Source: Dipteris shenzhenensis (taxonomy: Eukaryota > Polypodiophyta > Polypodiopsida > Gleicheniales). Taken from it: DNA of 64,000 nt. Positions 31,919-43,076 of this stretch are shown here, piece after piece. A program made the position numbers and the translations under genes. The stretch's first letter is position 1; each line of letters opens with the position of its first letter. The stretch lies in assembly GCA_047967505.1 (NCBI GenBank), contig CM106538.1. One strand, 5' to 3'. Under the pieces are notes generated by a model that was not told where the DNA came from, searched no databases, and saw nothing but the letters and a program-made list of their open reading frames with translations.

Positions 31919-33523
31919 CAACAAATGTCGTGGGTGTCAAACAAAATTCAGGACAAATTGGAATATTGGAAGATCTCCACTTGGCCTCTGCATGTACGGC
32001 TTTGAATCGTCCAGTCTATTGTTCTAGCTTATGTCCAGTTCTACCTTCCTCTATTACATTGGTCATCTCGAGATCTCACTTCCTTTATGTCTCAAGCCAT
32101 GGAGATTTTTTGGAAAACTAAGCTTCATAAAAAAGCTTTACGGCTGCTCAAAATGGACTTGCTTTGCTCACCAAGAATGCATGGTGGTTTAAATATAATA
32201 AACATCCAATTTCATGTGTTGGCAAGAAAGATCACTATGCTCAAGACATTTTTTCAACAAGAGCAGCCCTGGTCTATTATGTTGGCAATTTTGTATGGAC
32301 AGATGAGCACACATGCTTATGGACATTGGCTAGTTGATCCATCGGAAGTAGTACTTGGCAAATTTCAAGGTAAAATCCCTGTTTGTCCATTTTCTAATTC
32401 CTTGATTCAGGACTGGAAGCAAGTACTCTCTCACATCAAATGGTCTCCCCATCCTGCTTCTATAGCTTCCTCACTAAGAATGGAAAGTATTCATTGGAGT
32501 GCTGTGTTTTTGCTTCTATAGCTTCCTCACTAAGAATGGAAAGTATTCATTGGAGTGCTGTGTTTTCCTCTCCCCTTGCTGTTCAACAACCCATCAGAGC
32601 TTACAATCTTATGAAAATGGGTATCCGGTTCATTGAAGACGTGGTAGATATGCAAGGAAATATTCTCACTTTTCCAGTAGCATGTCGACAATATAATCTG
32701 GGGATGCATCATAGACCTATTTGGAAAGCTATTGCTGATCTCTTACTCCCTCTGGTTCCGATTCCGACATTGAATGTCAAAGACAGGCTTCAAGATTGGC
32801 ACCTTCAGTCTTCAAATATAAGCATATCCTCTAGGCCTTTGCATTTATTGACTTCTATACAGGCTTATCGATTGATATTACCTCCTCCCTGGATTGCCCA
32901 TCATGCTAATTCTCTATGGCATTTGAACAAGTCATTAGCCTGGTGGAAAGGAAAATTGCAATTGATATGGAAGTTGAAAATGCCATTGAAGCAACGACTC
33001 TTTTTATGGAGATGTATTATTGGTATTCTTCCAGTAGGGGTGAAATTGGCTCAAAGACGGATAGCTTCACCTCTTTGTCCAAGATGTCACCTTACATCTG
33101 AGACTATTCCGCATTTACTGTGGTTTTGTTCATATTCCAGAGATCTTCTAGACAGAATCTCCTATTTCTTATCTCTCTGATTTCCAGCACATAGGTTCTA
33201 CAGGTTTTTCTGGATGTATGGTAGACTATCAGCTTCTTTGTCACAGTATTCTCTTTTCTTCCACTGGATCAGATACTGGGCCTTATGGACCCTCTGGCTG
33301 CAGCGCAATCAAGCATATCTGAATTCTCCCCTTCAGCATCCATATGAGTTCTTCCGAGCCTCATTTATGATGCCTTACATGAGGACGATTTGGATGTTTC
33401 TTGTATTCATCTTTTCTTTTACTGCTTCTGATGGATAGGGCTTTGGCTCTCTTTTGAGCTCTGCCCAGATGTAAATAAATGTTTCATAATATAAGTATCT
33501 TGGTTTCACCAAAAAAAAAAAAA
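31919..33523 (+). pseudogene. Family-2 LINE copy F2e, 5'-truncated, poly-A, same target site
   Basis: It starts in the post-RT region (DKLEYWKISTWPLHVRL) and covers frames 32087-32521 and 32440-33180: MHGGLNIINIQFHVLAR, VCPFSNSLIQDWKQ, then a finger CPRCHLTSETIPHLLWFC. After a stop, FHWIRYWALWTLW follows near 33260. A 56-bp tandem duplication (32456-32511, 32512-32567) causes a frameshift. It ends with ATAAATG and a 13-base A run. A 24-bp repeat (31895-31918 and 33524-33547, one mismatch) is its target duplication. It overlaps the duplication of copy F2a, so both inserted at one site. Confidence 0.9.
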
Positions 33524-33572
33524 GTGTGTGACTTTTAAGTCTGAGTGTGTGTGTGTCTGAGTCTGAGTCTGA

Positions 33573-33614
<42 letters not shown>
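33524..33614. repeat. GT/GAGTCT microsatellite, right flank of the LINE pair
   Basis: GTGTGTGACTTTTAAGTCTGAG followed by (GAGTCT)n and about 17 GT units. It is the continuation of the array at 29284-29426, split by two LINE insertions. Confidence 0.93.
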
Positions 33615-33615
<1 letters not shown>

Positions 33616-34920
33616 GTTATGGATAAATTTGACCAAAGTAAAAAGGCATAAATATGAGTGTGTGCTTGTATGTGTGGCAATAGTATAATAAAATATGGTG
33701 TGCATAGGGCCCAGGGTTGAGGTAGCAGGGCATGACCATGTGCCACCCTTCCACGTAAGAGGACCCATAACGTGTGATGTACATAATCCATGGTAATAAT
33801 ATTATAAAATGTAAGGTGGCATGGTTCCTTCATGTGCCACCCCTCCACCTAGGCGGTCCCATGCCTGCATTTAGTGAGATATGGCCCAAAGTACATGGGA
33901 GAAGTAATATAAAATAGGTGGAGATGGATATTATATTGGGTTATTCCCTCCATATAGGATAGAGGATAAGGTGGTAAGATTCCTTGTGCCAACCCTCCAC
34001 TTGTCCTCCTAGATGTTTAAACGTATTATAAAATTGGGAAGAGACCAAGGGAGTATCATAGACTTGGGATATGGGAGTTGATATATGTGGAAAAATATGG
34101 CCAAGCATTATCGCACACAATTGAGAGTGCATAACCGCCTAGCCCACATGGGAGACTCTTCCACACACACCATGCATGTGGGAGGATGCATTTATTGGGA
34201 AAGACCCTCTCTCTTAGCTATAAAAGGAGGAGGCTATTCCTTGATGGGACACGCTCATTCTTGTAAAGCCACCTAGCTAGTACTTTGATTTCCCCTTCCT
34301 TTCCTTTCAAATAAAGCATGGCCCTCTTCCCTTGATGTCTCCATCTTTACATTCCTCCTCCCATCATGTACATGCTTCTCTTTCCCCTCTCCCTCTCCCC
34401 TTGTGCCATAGTCTCCCACTTCTTTCCCTCCCCTCTTAATCCCTTTTTCCCACCCATGTTAACACTCCTCCCCTCACGTTCCTTATTCCTCTATGGCCCT
34501 CGAGCGTCACCAAACTTATCCTCTAGCCTCTTGTCTTTATTTCTTTTCCGGCTAATAGAAATGGTCTGGCTGTTGGGATCGAAATCTCCACGGCTGGTGG
34601 TGTAAAATCTGTTACTCCTACGATTGGGTGCCGCTCTGCGGCCTCTTCCGTGCGCAATTCTCTACTTTTGTACCTCCCCTGTCTCTACGGCTGCAAAACC
34701 TCCTTGCTTCTGCGCTTTCAGTCTGCCTGCTTTATGCTCACGGTTCCTACGTGTATTCTGGCTGGCGAATCTTCTGCTCTGTAGAACTGTAACATCCGTG
34801 CTCCCACTGAGTTCCTGTGTGCACATCGCGGACAAACGGCGACGGTTTTCTGGGCTCCTACGTTTTCTGATCGCGGATAGTTTTTCTGGGCTTTTGCAAA
34901 ACTGTAACAGATCCCGCATC
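33615..34920. other. LTR-like or unassigned intron DNA
   Basis: Three loosely repeated blocks containing CATGTGCCACCC and CTCCAC lie at about 33741, 33832 and 33984. A TATA-box-like GCTATAAAAGGAGG at 34219-34232 and an AATAAAG signal near 34310 resemble LTR promoter and polyadenylation signals. No matching second LTR was found. The pyrimidine-rich frame 34624-35079 is low complexity with no domain. Confidence 0.35.
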
Positions 34921-35160
34921 CCCCCTCTTTTCTTCTTCTTCTTCTCCTTCTCCTTCTCCTTCTCCTTCTCCTTCTCCTGCTCCTCTCCTCCTCCTCCTCC
35001 TCCTCCTCCTCTTGCTCTTTCTCTTTCTCTTTCTCCTCCTCCTTCTCTTTCTCTTTCTCCTCTCCTCTCTTTTTATTAAAGAGTGGGATTTGAACCCAAG
35101 ACCTCCCCCTTCACAAAAGGGAGACTTATCATTGGGCCAGCAGATAAGAAGTGATGAAAA
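34921..35160 (-). mobile_element. tRNA-derived SINE (head plus pyrimidine/purine simple-repeat tail)
   Basis: On the minus strand an RNA polymerase III A-box-like TGGCCCAATGATAAG (35139-35125) is followed about 30 bases later by a perfect B box GGTTCAAATCC (35096-35086). This is the internal promoter spacing of a tRNA head. The tRNA body lacks a complete cloverleaf and 3' CCA stem. Downstream are AATAAAAAG and a long (GAGAAG)n-type tail to about 34930. This fits a SINE mobilised by a LINE, rather than a functional tRNA gene. Exact ends are not resolved. Confidence 0.6.
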
Positions 35161-35351
35161 TGTACTGATATTGCTTATATATTGAAATCCCATTAACTGT
35201 AACTCTCTAACCGTAGGGAGTTTTCACATGTTGTAAAAAGCAAAAGTACTTCACTTCATGTGCTCTACTCATATCTCCTACTAGATCGCAGATTCTGAAC
35301 TTTTTCAAGTTCACTTCACGGACGCACACCACACGAGGAGAGTGGATATTT

Positions 35352-37525
35352 ATGTCACTTCTCGACGAGTTTAATGATTTGGTGCCTGGTTCTCCGCGCC
35401 TTACGGCTACCAATGGGCGAGATCTCTTTCTTCATCTTCATGTCGATCTTCAACAACTGATTGTACAGTGCATTGCTCAAGGAGACGACGGGTGGGATGG
35501 TACACCGTGGATGATTCAAGGTGAAGAACTAGTGATACACTGGGAGGACTATGATTTCAATTCTACTCATTGTGTGGTGATCGAGCTACTTGCTGCTTCG
35601 GAGATAATTAAAAGGGTGTCCTTCGAAGGGTGGGATGCTCCCCAAGCTTGGGGGGAGATTTGGCGCATCTGCTTGTTAATTCCTGGCGATAAGCTCGTCT
35701 TGAATGGTTTATTCTCAATCTCACTACAAAGGTTTCTAGGGCTCGGCATGACAGACCCACCAACAGAGAAGACTAAAAGATCTCACATGAGTAAGCGGTC
35801 GCCCTCGGATTTTCCCATCGGCTCGGGGCAAGAGGACTATTCGATCGTTCAGGATCTTGCTCATCGGTCTTTCAGCATCACGCTCCCTCAACTAATAGCA
35901 TTAAGCCCTAAGGTGAGACGTGAGCTGCAACAAGGGCTCTCAACAAGGAGAAGCAAGAAAAAGAGAAAGGTACGAGAGGTCTCTTTTAGCTCTGACAAAA
36001 TTGATCGGCACCCACATACAGTAGATGTCATCATAGATAATTGTCGTGTCAAAAGTGTGTGTGTTGATGCGCGAGCTGCATGTAATATGATGGTGCCCCG
36101 AATCATGAAGAAATTGAATTTGAAATGCACAAGGCGTTCCTCCACTCGAATCAAGGTAGCAGATGGTCGACGACTCGCCACCATGGCAGTCATTGAGGAT
36201 TTGCCCATCACTGTCAATGGGTTGACCACCACCGTCAATTTCTATGTAGTGGACATTGAAGATACAGGCAGGAGTTACCCAGCCATACTCAGGAGACCAT
36301 GGTTGAGAAAGAGTGATGCAGTCAACTATTGGAAGACAGGACACATGTCTTTTAGTGCTTCTAAGGAGAAGATCCCGGTGCAACCAGGTGCCACGGAACC
36401 AGAAGAAGAAGAGGAGCAAGACAGTGATACTTTCTCATCCTCGGTGTCTGAATCAATGGAAGAAGCAGACGGGGGGGAGGAGTTCTCAGATGAGGAAGTT
36501 TACATGATGGGGGTGTCTCCAACCCCGCCACCTGCAGAAAAGGTAACAGCTAGTCCTCAACAGCTTGAATCTATGCTTTCCCTAGACCTCACTCCAAGTG
36601 AGAAAGATGAATTCCTAGAAATGTTCAAAGATTTCCCTGACCTTTTCGCAACTAGCTACCGTCGCCTTCGCCACGTGATTGCCATAGAGCACAAGATAGA
36701 GCTGAAGCTTAATGTGAAGCCTGTGGCTCAAAAGTATCAGAGATTAGGGCCCCTACAGACCGATGCTTTGCGCTCAGAGTTGCAGAAACTTGTAGAAGCT
36801 GGGTTTATTGTTCCGGTTCACAATACTCAATGGGTTTCACCAGTGGTAGTCACCCCAAAGACTATAAGAAACTCAATGCACCCACCAAGAGGGACCATCA
36901 TCCTCTTCCCTTTCAAGACCTCATTTTTGAGAAGGTAAGTGGTCATGAGATGTATACTTTCTGTGATGGTTACTCCGGGTTTTATCAAATCAGAATTGCC
37001 GAAGAAGTGCTTAAAACCACATTTGCCACACCCTGGGGGACATTTGCATTCAAAGTAATGCCATTTGGCCTCACCAATGCTCCTGCTACCTTTCAAAGAT
37101 TTATGCAGATGGTATTTGCTCCTTATTTGGGGGATTTCTTGGAGGTGTTTTTAGATGATTTCTGTATATTCTCGTCACGTAGTAAGGAGCACGCCATGAA
37201 GGTTAGGTTGGCCTTCCAAAGGGTCAATGATGCGAATGGCAGTCTCAACCCTGAGAAATGCATCATTGGAGCCACTCAAGGGAGGTTACTGGGACATTGT
37301 CTCATCCGAGGGCGTCAAGCCTAACCTCGAGAAGGTAGAAGCCATTTGTCAATCTAGCAAGATACTATCGCCGCTTCATTGATCAATATGCTGCTTTGAC
37401 ATTAAAAGATGGGGTTGATTTCTCTTGAGATGAGGATTGTGATCATGGGTTTGCACAAATCAAGAATGCTCTGGCTTCAGAACCCATTCTACGCAATCCT
37501 GATTGGTCAAATACTTTCTATGGCA
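35352..37525 (+). pseudogene. Ty3/gypsy (Athila/Tat-like) protease-RT fragment G3
   Basis: The 528-codon frame 35352-36938 begins with an unrecognised N-terminal region. It then has a retropepsin-like domain around residues 215-320, where the usual DS/TGA active site reads VDARAACNMM. The RT start follows: DFPDLFATSYRRLRHVIA, ALRSELQKLVEAGFIVPV and TQWVSPVVVTPK. A deletion of about 10 codons plus frameshift then occurs near 36862. RT resumes in 36830-37324 with [34 protein letters not shown] and catalytic VFLDDFCIFSS. Decayed RNase H start sequence runs to about 37525, where it is fused to an opposite-strand element. It cannot produce Pol. Confidence 0.85.
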
Positions 37526-38717
37526 TAAAATCTGTCCCGATCTTGGGCACTTCTAATAGACTCCTTGGCAAACTACAACATTTCTTGCATGTCTTGCAAG
37601 AATGTCTTTGCAGCATCATTTTGGATTTTCCCTTTAACCCAACCATAACTGGTGACTTAGGTTGAAACCCGTACATAAGCATAAAAGCACTGTAACCGGT
37701 ACTCGAATGCTTTGCACTGTTATAAGCAAATTCTATCATAGGTAGATAATCTTCTCATGAAGACTGTCTCTTTGAAACATATGCCCGAAGCATATCTTCA
37801 ACCAATTGGTTGACCTTCTCTGTACTGCCATCAAATTGTGCATGATCTGAGGAACTCATACTTGGAGTAGTTTCCAACTTCTCAAAAACAAGTGTCCAAA
37901 AGTTACTTGTAAACTTTGAGTGCCTGTCGCTGACTATGTCAGAGGGCAAACCATACAACTTAAACAAGTGGTCCACAAACTCGTGAGCCAACTGAATAGC
38001 TGAAATAGTTGTTCTAGTAGGTAAGAATCTAGCCATTTTTGTCAGACGGTCCACTATGATCCAAATGGAGTCATGACCCTTGCGCATTCTTGGCAAACCG
38101 GTAATAAAATCCATGGAAATACTTTCCCATTTATTGCCCGGGATTTGCAATGGCTGTAATAAACCCGCACTTCTAAGGTGTTCTGCCTTAGTAACCTGAT
38201 AAACCCGGCAACCTACGACATAGTTTTCTATAAATGCACGCATCTTAGGCCAATAAAAGGTATGCTTCACAAGAGACCGAGTCCAATGTATACCTAGATG
38301 TCCAGCACTAGGAGCATCATGACACTCCCAGAGAATCTTGGATCGAAGATCCAAAACATCTGGCACACATATCTTTCCATTCCGGAACAGGAAGCTGTTC
38401 CTAATCATCCACTGACCTCCCACCGCCTGTACCGTAGGTGGCACAATCCCTGAGTCCTGGTCAACCATGGAGCTCCCATCCTCGACTTTCTGCCAATAAG
38501 AACTGAAATGACTATTAGTTACGCAAAGCCCTCTCAAGGATTGAAATAGGTCTGAGGATATTTCCGTAAATGACATAGCATTTACATACTTGACTCGACT
38601 TAAGGCATCCGCCACACTATTCAACGAACTCTTGCCATAATGTATTTCAAAATCAAAATCTTGCATTAATTCTGCCCATCTAGCCTTCCATCCCCTCAAT
38701 TCAGACCCATCACACAC
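37526..38717 (-). pseudogene. G2 RNase H end and integrase (zinc domain and DDE core)
   Basis: The 320-codon frame 38717-37755 runs from RNase H (WAELMQDFDFEIHYGKSSL, ADALSRV) into the integrase HHCC domain (AGHLGIHWTRSLVKHTFYW) and core. The core includes MDFITGLPRM (first Asp), IVSDRHSKFTSNFW (second Asp) and FDGSTEKVNQ (Glu). After a stop, 37739-37526 reads MIEFAYNSAKHSSTGYSAF. The GPY/F and chromodomain end is missing at the junction with G3. Confidence 0.87.
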
Positions 38718-38776
38718 ATACTTGATTGACTGTGATCAGTCAATACAAGAAACTTCGAACCATACAAGTAGTGTCT

Positions 38777-40243
38777 CTAAACTTTTAGAGCATACACAAC
38801 TGCATAGAGTTCTTTTTCTAGTGTGGGCCAATGATATTGGGTGTCGGCTAGCTTCTTACTCTCAAAAGCTACAGGTCTGCCCTCTTGGAATAAAGCTGCC
38901 CCAATCGCAAAATCACTCGCATCGGCCTCTAAAACATAAGGCCGGGTAGGATCGGGTAAAGCAAGAACGGGTGCTTCCTTAATAGTTAACTTCAAGGTTT
39001 CAAAAGCCTTGTTCAATGCATCATTCCAAGAGATCGGCTGGGTAGACCTGCATCCACGACCTTTCAATATGTTTGTCAAGGGTGTCGTGATGTGTGAATA
39101 ATCACGCACAGACTTTCGTAGGAATACCGTGAATCCTAGGAAAGAACGAAGTTGTTTCACAGTCTGAGGGATAGGCCATTCTAAAACCTTCTGGATACGA
39201 TCCAGATCAATGCTAATACCTTCAAAAGAAATCTTGTGTCCTAAGTAAATGATCTCCTTCATAAAGAAGTTGCATTTACTCATCTTGGCATAGAGCTTAT
39301 GCTGTCGTAGAATAACTAAGACAATCTGGAGGTGTCCAATGTGATCCTCTAGCGTTTAGCTATATACCAAGATGTCATCTAAGAACACGACAATGAATTT
39401 GCCCATAAAATCTCGGAACAAATCGTTCATCATTTGCTGGAAGGTGGCAGGAGCATTGGTCAAACCAAAAGGTAATACGAGAAACTCGTAGTGGCCATAC
39501 CTAGTTCGGAATGCGAGTCTATCTATGTGTTTAGCATAGATACGGATTTGGTGATAACCCATACGCAAATTAATCTTAGTGAAATACTTCACTTCAGACA
39601 AACGGTCTATCAAATCATCGGAACGAGGAAGAGGGTATCGATTCTTAATTGTCACTTTATTCAATCATTTATAATCTATACACATTCTCCACGAATTATC
39701 TTTCTTCTTTCTTAAGAGGACAGGTGCTCCCTAAGGTGATTTACTTGGGTGGATATAGCCCATATTCAAATAATCTTGTAGCTATAAAGCTAACTCATCC
39801 TCCTCAAGCTGACTCATCCTATAAGGGGAAACACTAATAGGCTGAGCCCCATGTACTAAATCTATGCGATGATCTACTGCCCTCTTTGGAGGTAAACCTT
39901 CCGACAGTTGAGCAGGGAATACATCTATGAAATCATCCAATAACGTTCTCAATTCACGGTATTCAAATACACTTAAATCTTTTTTGTTATTAACAGAGAC
40001 AACAAATGAAGAAAGTGGAATCAAAACACACTGAAACACATCATAATGAGAAGTGTTTATTATATTCCGAAGCTGCATCGCAGATACAATAGGTCCCTGA
40101 GAAGCGGGAATATTATCACACTGAATACAAAATTGGGTGTCCTTATCCAAAAAAGAAAGAGTATGTTCCTTCCATCCAATCCGAATATCGAGGGTTTTAA
40201 ACCACTCTATTCCAATTAACAAGTCCACAAGCTCCAAGTGCAT
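38777..40243 (-). pseudogene. G2 protease end, reverse transcriptase and RNase H
   Basis: 40243-39782 carries the end of the protease (LVDLLIGIEWFKTLDI) and RT entry (DFIDVFPAQLSEGLPP). After stops, 39664-39356 has [31 protein letters not shown] and the catalytic [11 protein letters not shown]. 39283-38777 gives MSKCNFFMKEIIYLGHKIS and RSFLGFTVFLRKSVRDY. RNase H follows with VLEADASDFAIGAAL and WPTLEKELYAVVYAL. At least four in-frame stops separate the blocks. Confidence 0.85.
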
Positions 40244-40333
40244 GACATAGCACGTAAGAGCAGCTGTGTAGTCTTGAATCCGAATAGAAAGTGCTTCAAT
40301 CTTGTGATCCCAAAACTGCTTCCCAACTGAAAG

Positions 40334-41626
40334 CTACACCTCATAGGTGTGATCACTCAGTATCGTGGACAGCCCCATCTTCTGCACAAGTTTGTAATTA
40401 ACAAAGTTGTGAGAGCTGCCTAGGTCAAAGAGAATGTGAACTCTTTGGTTTCTAACTTCTCCATAAACTCGGAAAAGATCATCAGAACCAAATAACGAAT
40501 TATTAAAAATGCAGTTACAAGAAAGTGGGCAGGTAATGACATGTACAGAAATACCTGTCATCGAAACATGATTAGCTCCCTTAGCTTTGGTATCTAGACC
40601 CGCATGGAGCTTTGGTCCCGGCGCTTGCTTCTGGTTCTTGCGATTAGGACAATCATTCCTAGTGTGGTCCCGCACCTCGCATATGAAGCAACGTCCTTCC
40701 TTCTTTAGCTTCAAGGTACGAAGGAAACGGGCACGACCATTCTTCGCCTGAGTCAAATGTTTCTTGGAGGCGTTGTCTAAAGACTTCGACTCCCCGGTAC
40801 CAGTGGTAGACTGGAAGAACTTCCTCTTGTTCTTCCCACCCGTGTCAGCAACTGTGGTTCCCTTTGTGCTGGCCATGGTATCATCATAGATGCGAGCGTA
40901 ATTCATGGCCTCTTGCAAAGTGGTACACTTGTTGTTCTTGATCTGTAACTTATACGAGTCAGGCAAACCATCCACAAAGAAACCTAACAAGGTCACTGGA
41001 TCCATCTTTGTAGCTCTGGTCTGCAAATCCCGAAACCTCTGAAAATAAACCTCAAAAGTCAGATTCAGCTTGGACATATCGAGGGCTTTGAGCTTGCCTA
41101 CAATATTGTAATCTTTCTCCTTCAGAAACTCTTTTCTGAAGACCCCTTCGAATTCTATCCATGTTGCAGGCTTGGGTCGGAGTTCCTGCCACTACAATAA
41201 AGCCTTTCCTGACATAAACCCTACTGCAAGCTGTATTTTCTTGTCATCCAGGTAAGGGTGAAACTAGAAGTGTACTTGCCACTTCTGCAACCAAGTGTCA
41301 ACAACCTCCTTGGTATGAGACTTCTGATCTCCGGGAAAAAGATCTAGAGTGATGTTCAGACCTAACACTGAAGCCATGGCATCCACATGCGTGAGCGCCT
41401 GAACAGTGCTAGTCAAAAGTGTGAGTGTAGTCTGAATCCCTTGGAGTTGCTGTGTCAACCCCGTTTGATTCGTGTTAACTTGCTCAAACTTTTCATCAAG
41501 AGCAGTGGTGAATTCACTGAAGGCTGTCTTTGTATTCAGATCATCGTAGAGACCCTGGTCATCCTCCGCATGGTAGTTCATATCCTGGTCTCCCATCACA
41601 AGCTCGGGGTCTACAGAATCAGCCAT
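40334..41626 (-). pseudogene. G2 gag with zinc knuckle, and protease
   Basis: Gag starts at MADSVDPELVMGDQDMNYH (41626) in frame 41800-41264. It passes a stop in the region VHF-FHPYLDDKKIQLAVG and continues in 41077-40334 as MSKLNLTFEVYFQRFRDLQ. A knuckle CX2CX4HX4C variant (CFICEVRDHTRNDC) lies near 40690-40650. The aspartic protease start VHILFDLGSSHNFV is at about 40455-40410. Gag would form the particle and protease would process Gag-Pol. Confidence 0.82.
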
Positions 41627-42515
41627 AACTGAATCGAATCTGATGAAGAAAATAGGCTGAGAGAAGAGAAGGAACAGGTTGTCTCGAAAGTAGGAGGCTG
41701 GAACAGAGAGAAAAGCTGATGAAACAGAGGGAGATGAGAGAAAGAGGCTGGCTGGACGAAAGGAGAAGGGGCTGGCGGAGGCTGTCAATCCAGGAGTCAA
41801 GCTCCTTGCTGGCCCGTATGGAGGTCTGCAGCAGGCGGAACCAGAGCGTCAAATCGGGAAGGGGATTTGGAGGGGGTAGAGGCTTGCGCACAAATCTGCC
41901 CGTAGGGGAGGAGCTGCTGCTGTGATAAGGTCTAGAGTGGGAAGCGATGCTTTTAGAGGGCTCAGCCTCTAAGAAAGCACCCCCTCCCTGACTTGGAGGG
42001 GTAGTGCTTTTTTTAGCATCCAGCCCCCCCCCCCCCCCCCCCCCCGAATTGACGCAGCCTGCCTGTGGCCTGCTCCAAGCTATGGCGCACCCCTTGACTC
42101 CCTCCTTGGCTGCGAACAGCCCTTGGCGCCCTCGTGGTCACTGCTCCAGCCTCCCGTACCTAGGTTCAACTGAAGCTCCGCCTCAGCGCATCGCTTACCA
42201 ACAATCAGCCCATCGCTTCACTCCTACGAGCGCTTCTCTCCTGCAATCTCTCTCCCCTGCAATCGTTCTCTGTCCCTCCAAGCTACACCTACTCTCTCTC
42301 TCACCTAACACCTCAGTTCAACTTTGAATTCACTCACTCTCTGCATTCTCCTACCTTCTTTCCCTAATCTTAACCACTTCCCTTAACCGATGAACCAATC
42401 AAGCACTGGCAAAGTAATAAAAATGAATTTCAAAATTAGAGCATACCTCGAGAAAAAATCATCCAAAATTCTCGCAATAGAAGTTCCTACCTCAGGAGTT
42501 GACTCTGATACCAAC

Positions 42516-43076
42516 TGACACGACCCCAGCACTCCTGAAACCCCTGACCTGCAAGCAAACACAAGAACACACCAAACGTGAAGAAACTGAGCAGGCTGCT
42601 CACCACCCAACCATGACATCTACGGGATGTGATCCTGAATCAAGAGATGTCCCCTCCGAGCCACGAGCTGAGCTATTGGCACGAACTCCCAACCAGATCC
42701 TAACCAGCCTGGTGTCCCATACCACCAGGTGGCGCTGTGAAGCCTGGGATGTGCTACTGGGCCTTGGCTACGCTATGATGCAAGCGCGCGTCCGCGACTC
42801 AATCCAGGATCAGGCCTAGCACCTGGGAACGAGACTTGCTCCCATCGGCTCTCTGAGAACTGAACCCCTGGGCCCCCTTATATAGACTCGGGCCCCAAGC
42901 GCCAAAAATAGCGAAGACCTCTAATTGGTTCGTACCCTTGCCACTCAACTCGAGAATCAAGCCTGCCTTGCCACTCAACTCGAGAATCAAGCCTGCCTAG
43001 CCCTAAGCCTCCCCAGGCTACCTGAGCTAGCCTTGTATACCCAGTACACGTCAAATACCAATCCGTGCACATGACA
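42516..43076 (-). repeat. 5' LTR of gypsy element G2
   Basis: 561 bp, starting TGTCATGTGCACGG and ending GGGGTCGTGTCA in element orientation. Two bases later comes the tRNA-Met primer binding site. It contains a 30-bp tandem duplication (42936-42965, 42966-42995). A long C run (about 20) lies 3' of it in the leader at 42024-42045. Confidence 0.85.

Larger units (their letters stand above)
37526..43076 (-). mobile_element. Ty3/gypsy element G2, 5' LTR to integrase, 3' end lost
   Basis: The minus-strand order is 5' LTR (43076-42516), primer binding site TGGTATCAGAGTC (42513-42501), gag, protease, reverse transcriptase, RNase H and integrase, ending abruptly near 37526. The LTR inserted into the 3' part of LINE H: LINE sequence runs to GACATGACCGT and the LTR begins TGTCATGTG at 43076. 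The 3' LTR and integrase C-terminus are missing at a junction with element G3. The pol frames carry stops, so it is inactive. Confidence 0.9.

Noticed and set aside
33375-33848. Minus-strand frame with Thr-His repeats
   Set aside because: The repeats are the translation of the GT microsatellite flanking the LINE pair.
34563-34584. Primer-binding-site-like TGGTCTGGCTGTTGGGATCG upstream of gypsy G3
   Set aside because: The bases before it do not end in CA, no LTR pair was found, and the tRNA match is one base short; too weak to define a 5' LTR.
34624-35079. Open frame of 151 codons
   Set aside because: The second half is CTT/CTC simple repeat and the first half has no domain; a chance frame.
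35086-35139. Possible tRNA gene on the minus strand
   Set aside because: A and B boxes are present, but the acceptor stem and anticodon arm do not form, and a simple-repeat tail follows; a SINE fits better.
28296-35350. Search for upstream XPD exons on the minus strand
   Set aside because: No sequence fitting the expected end of the preceding exon (Met-Val-Leu-Thr-Arg-Gly type) next to a GT donor was found by eye.
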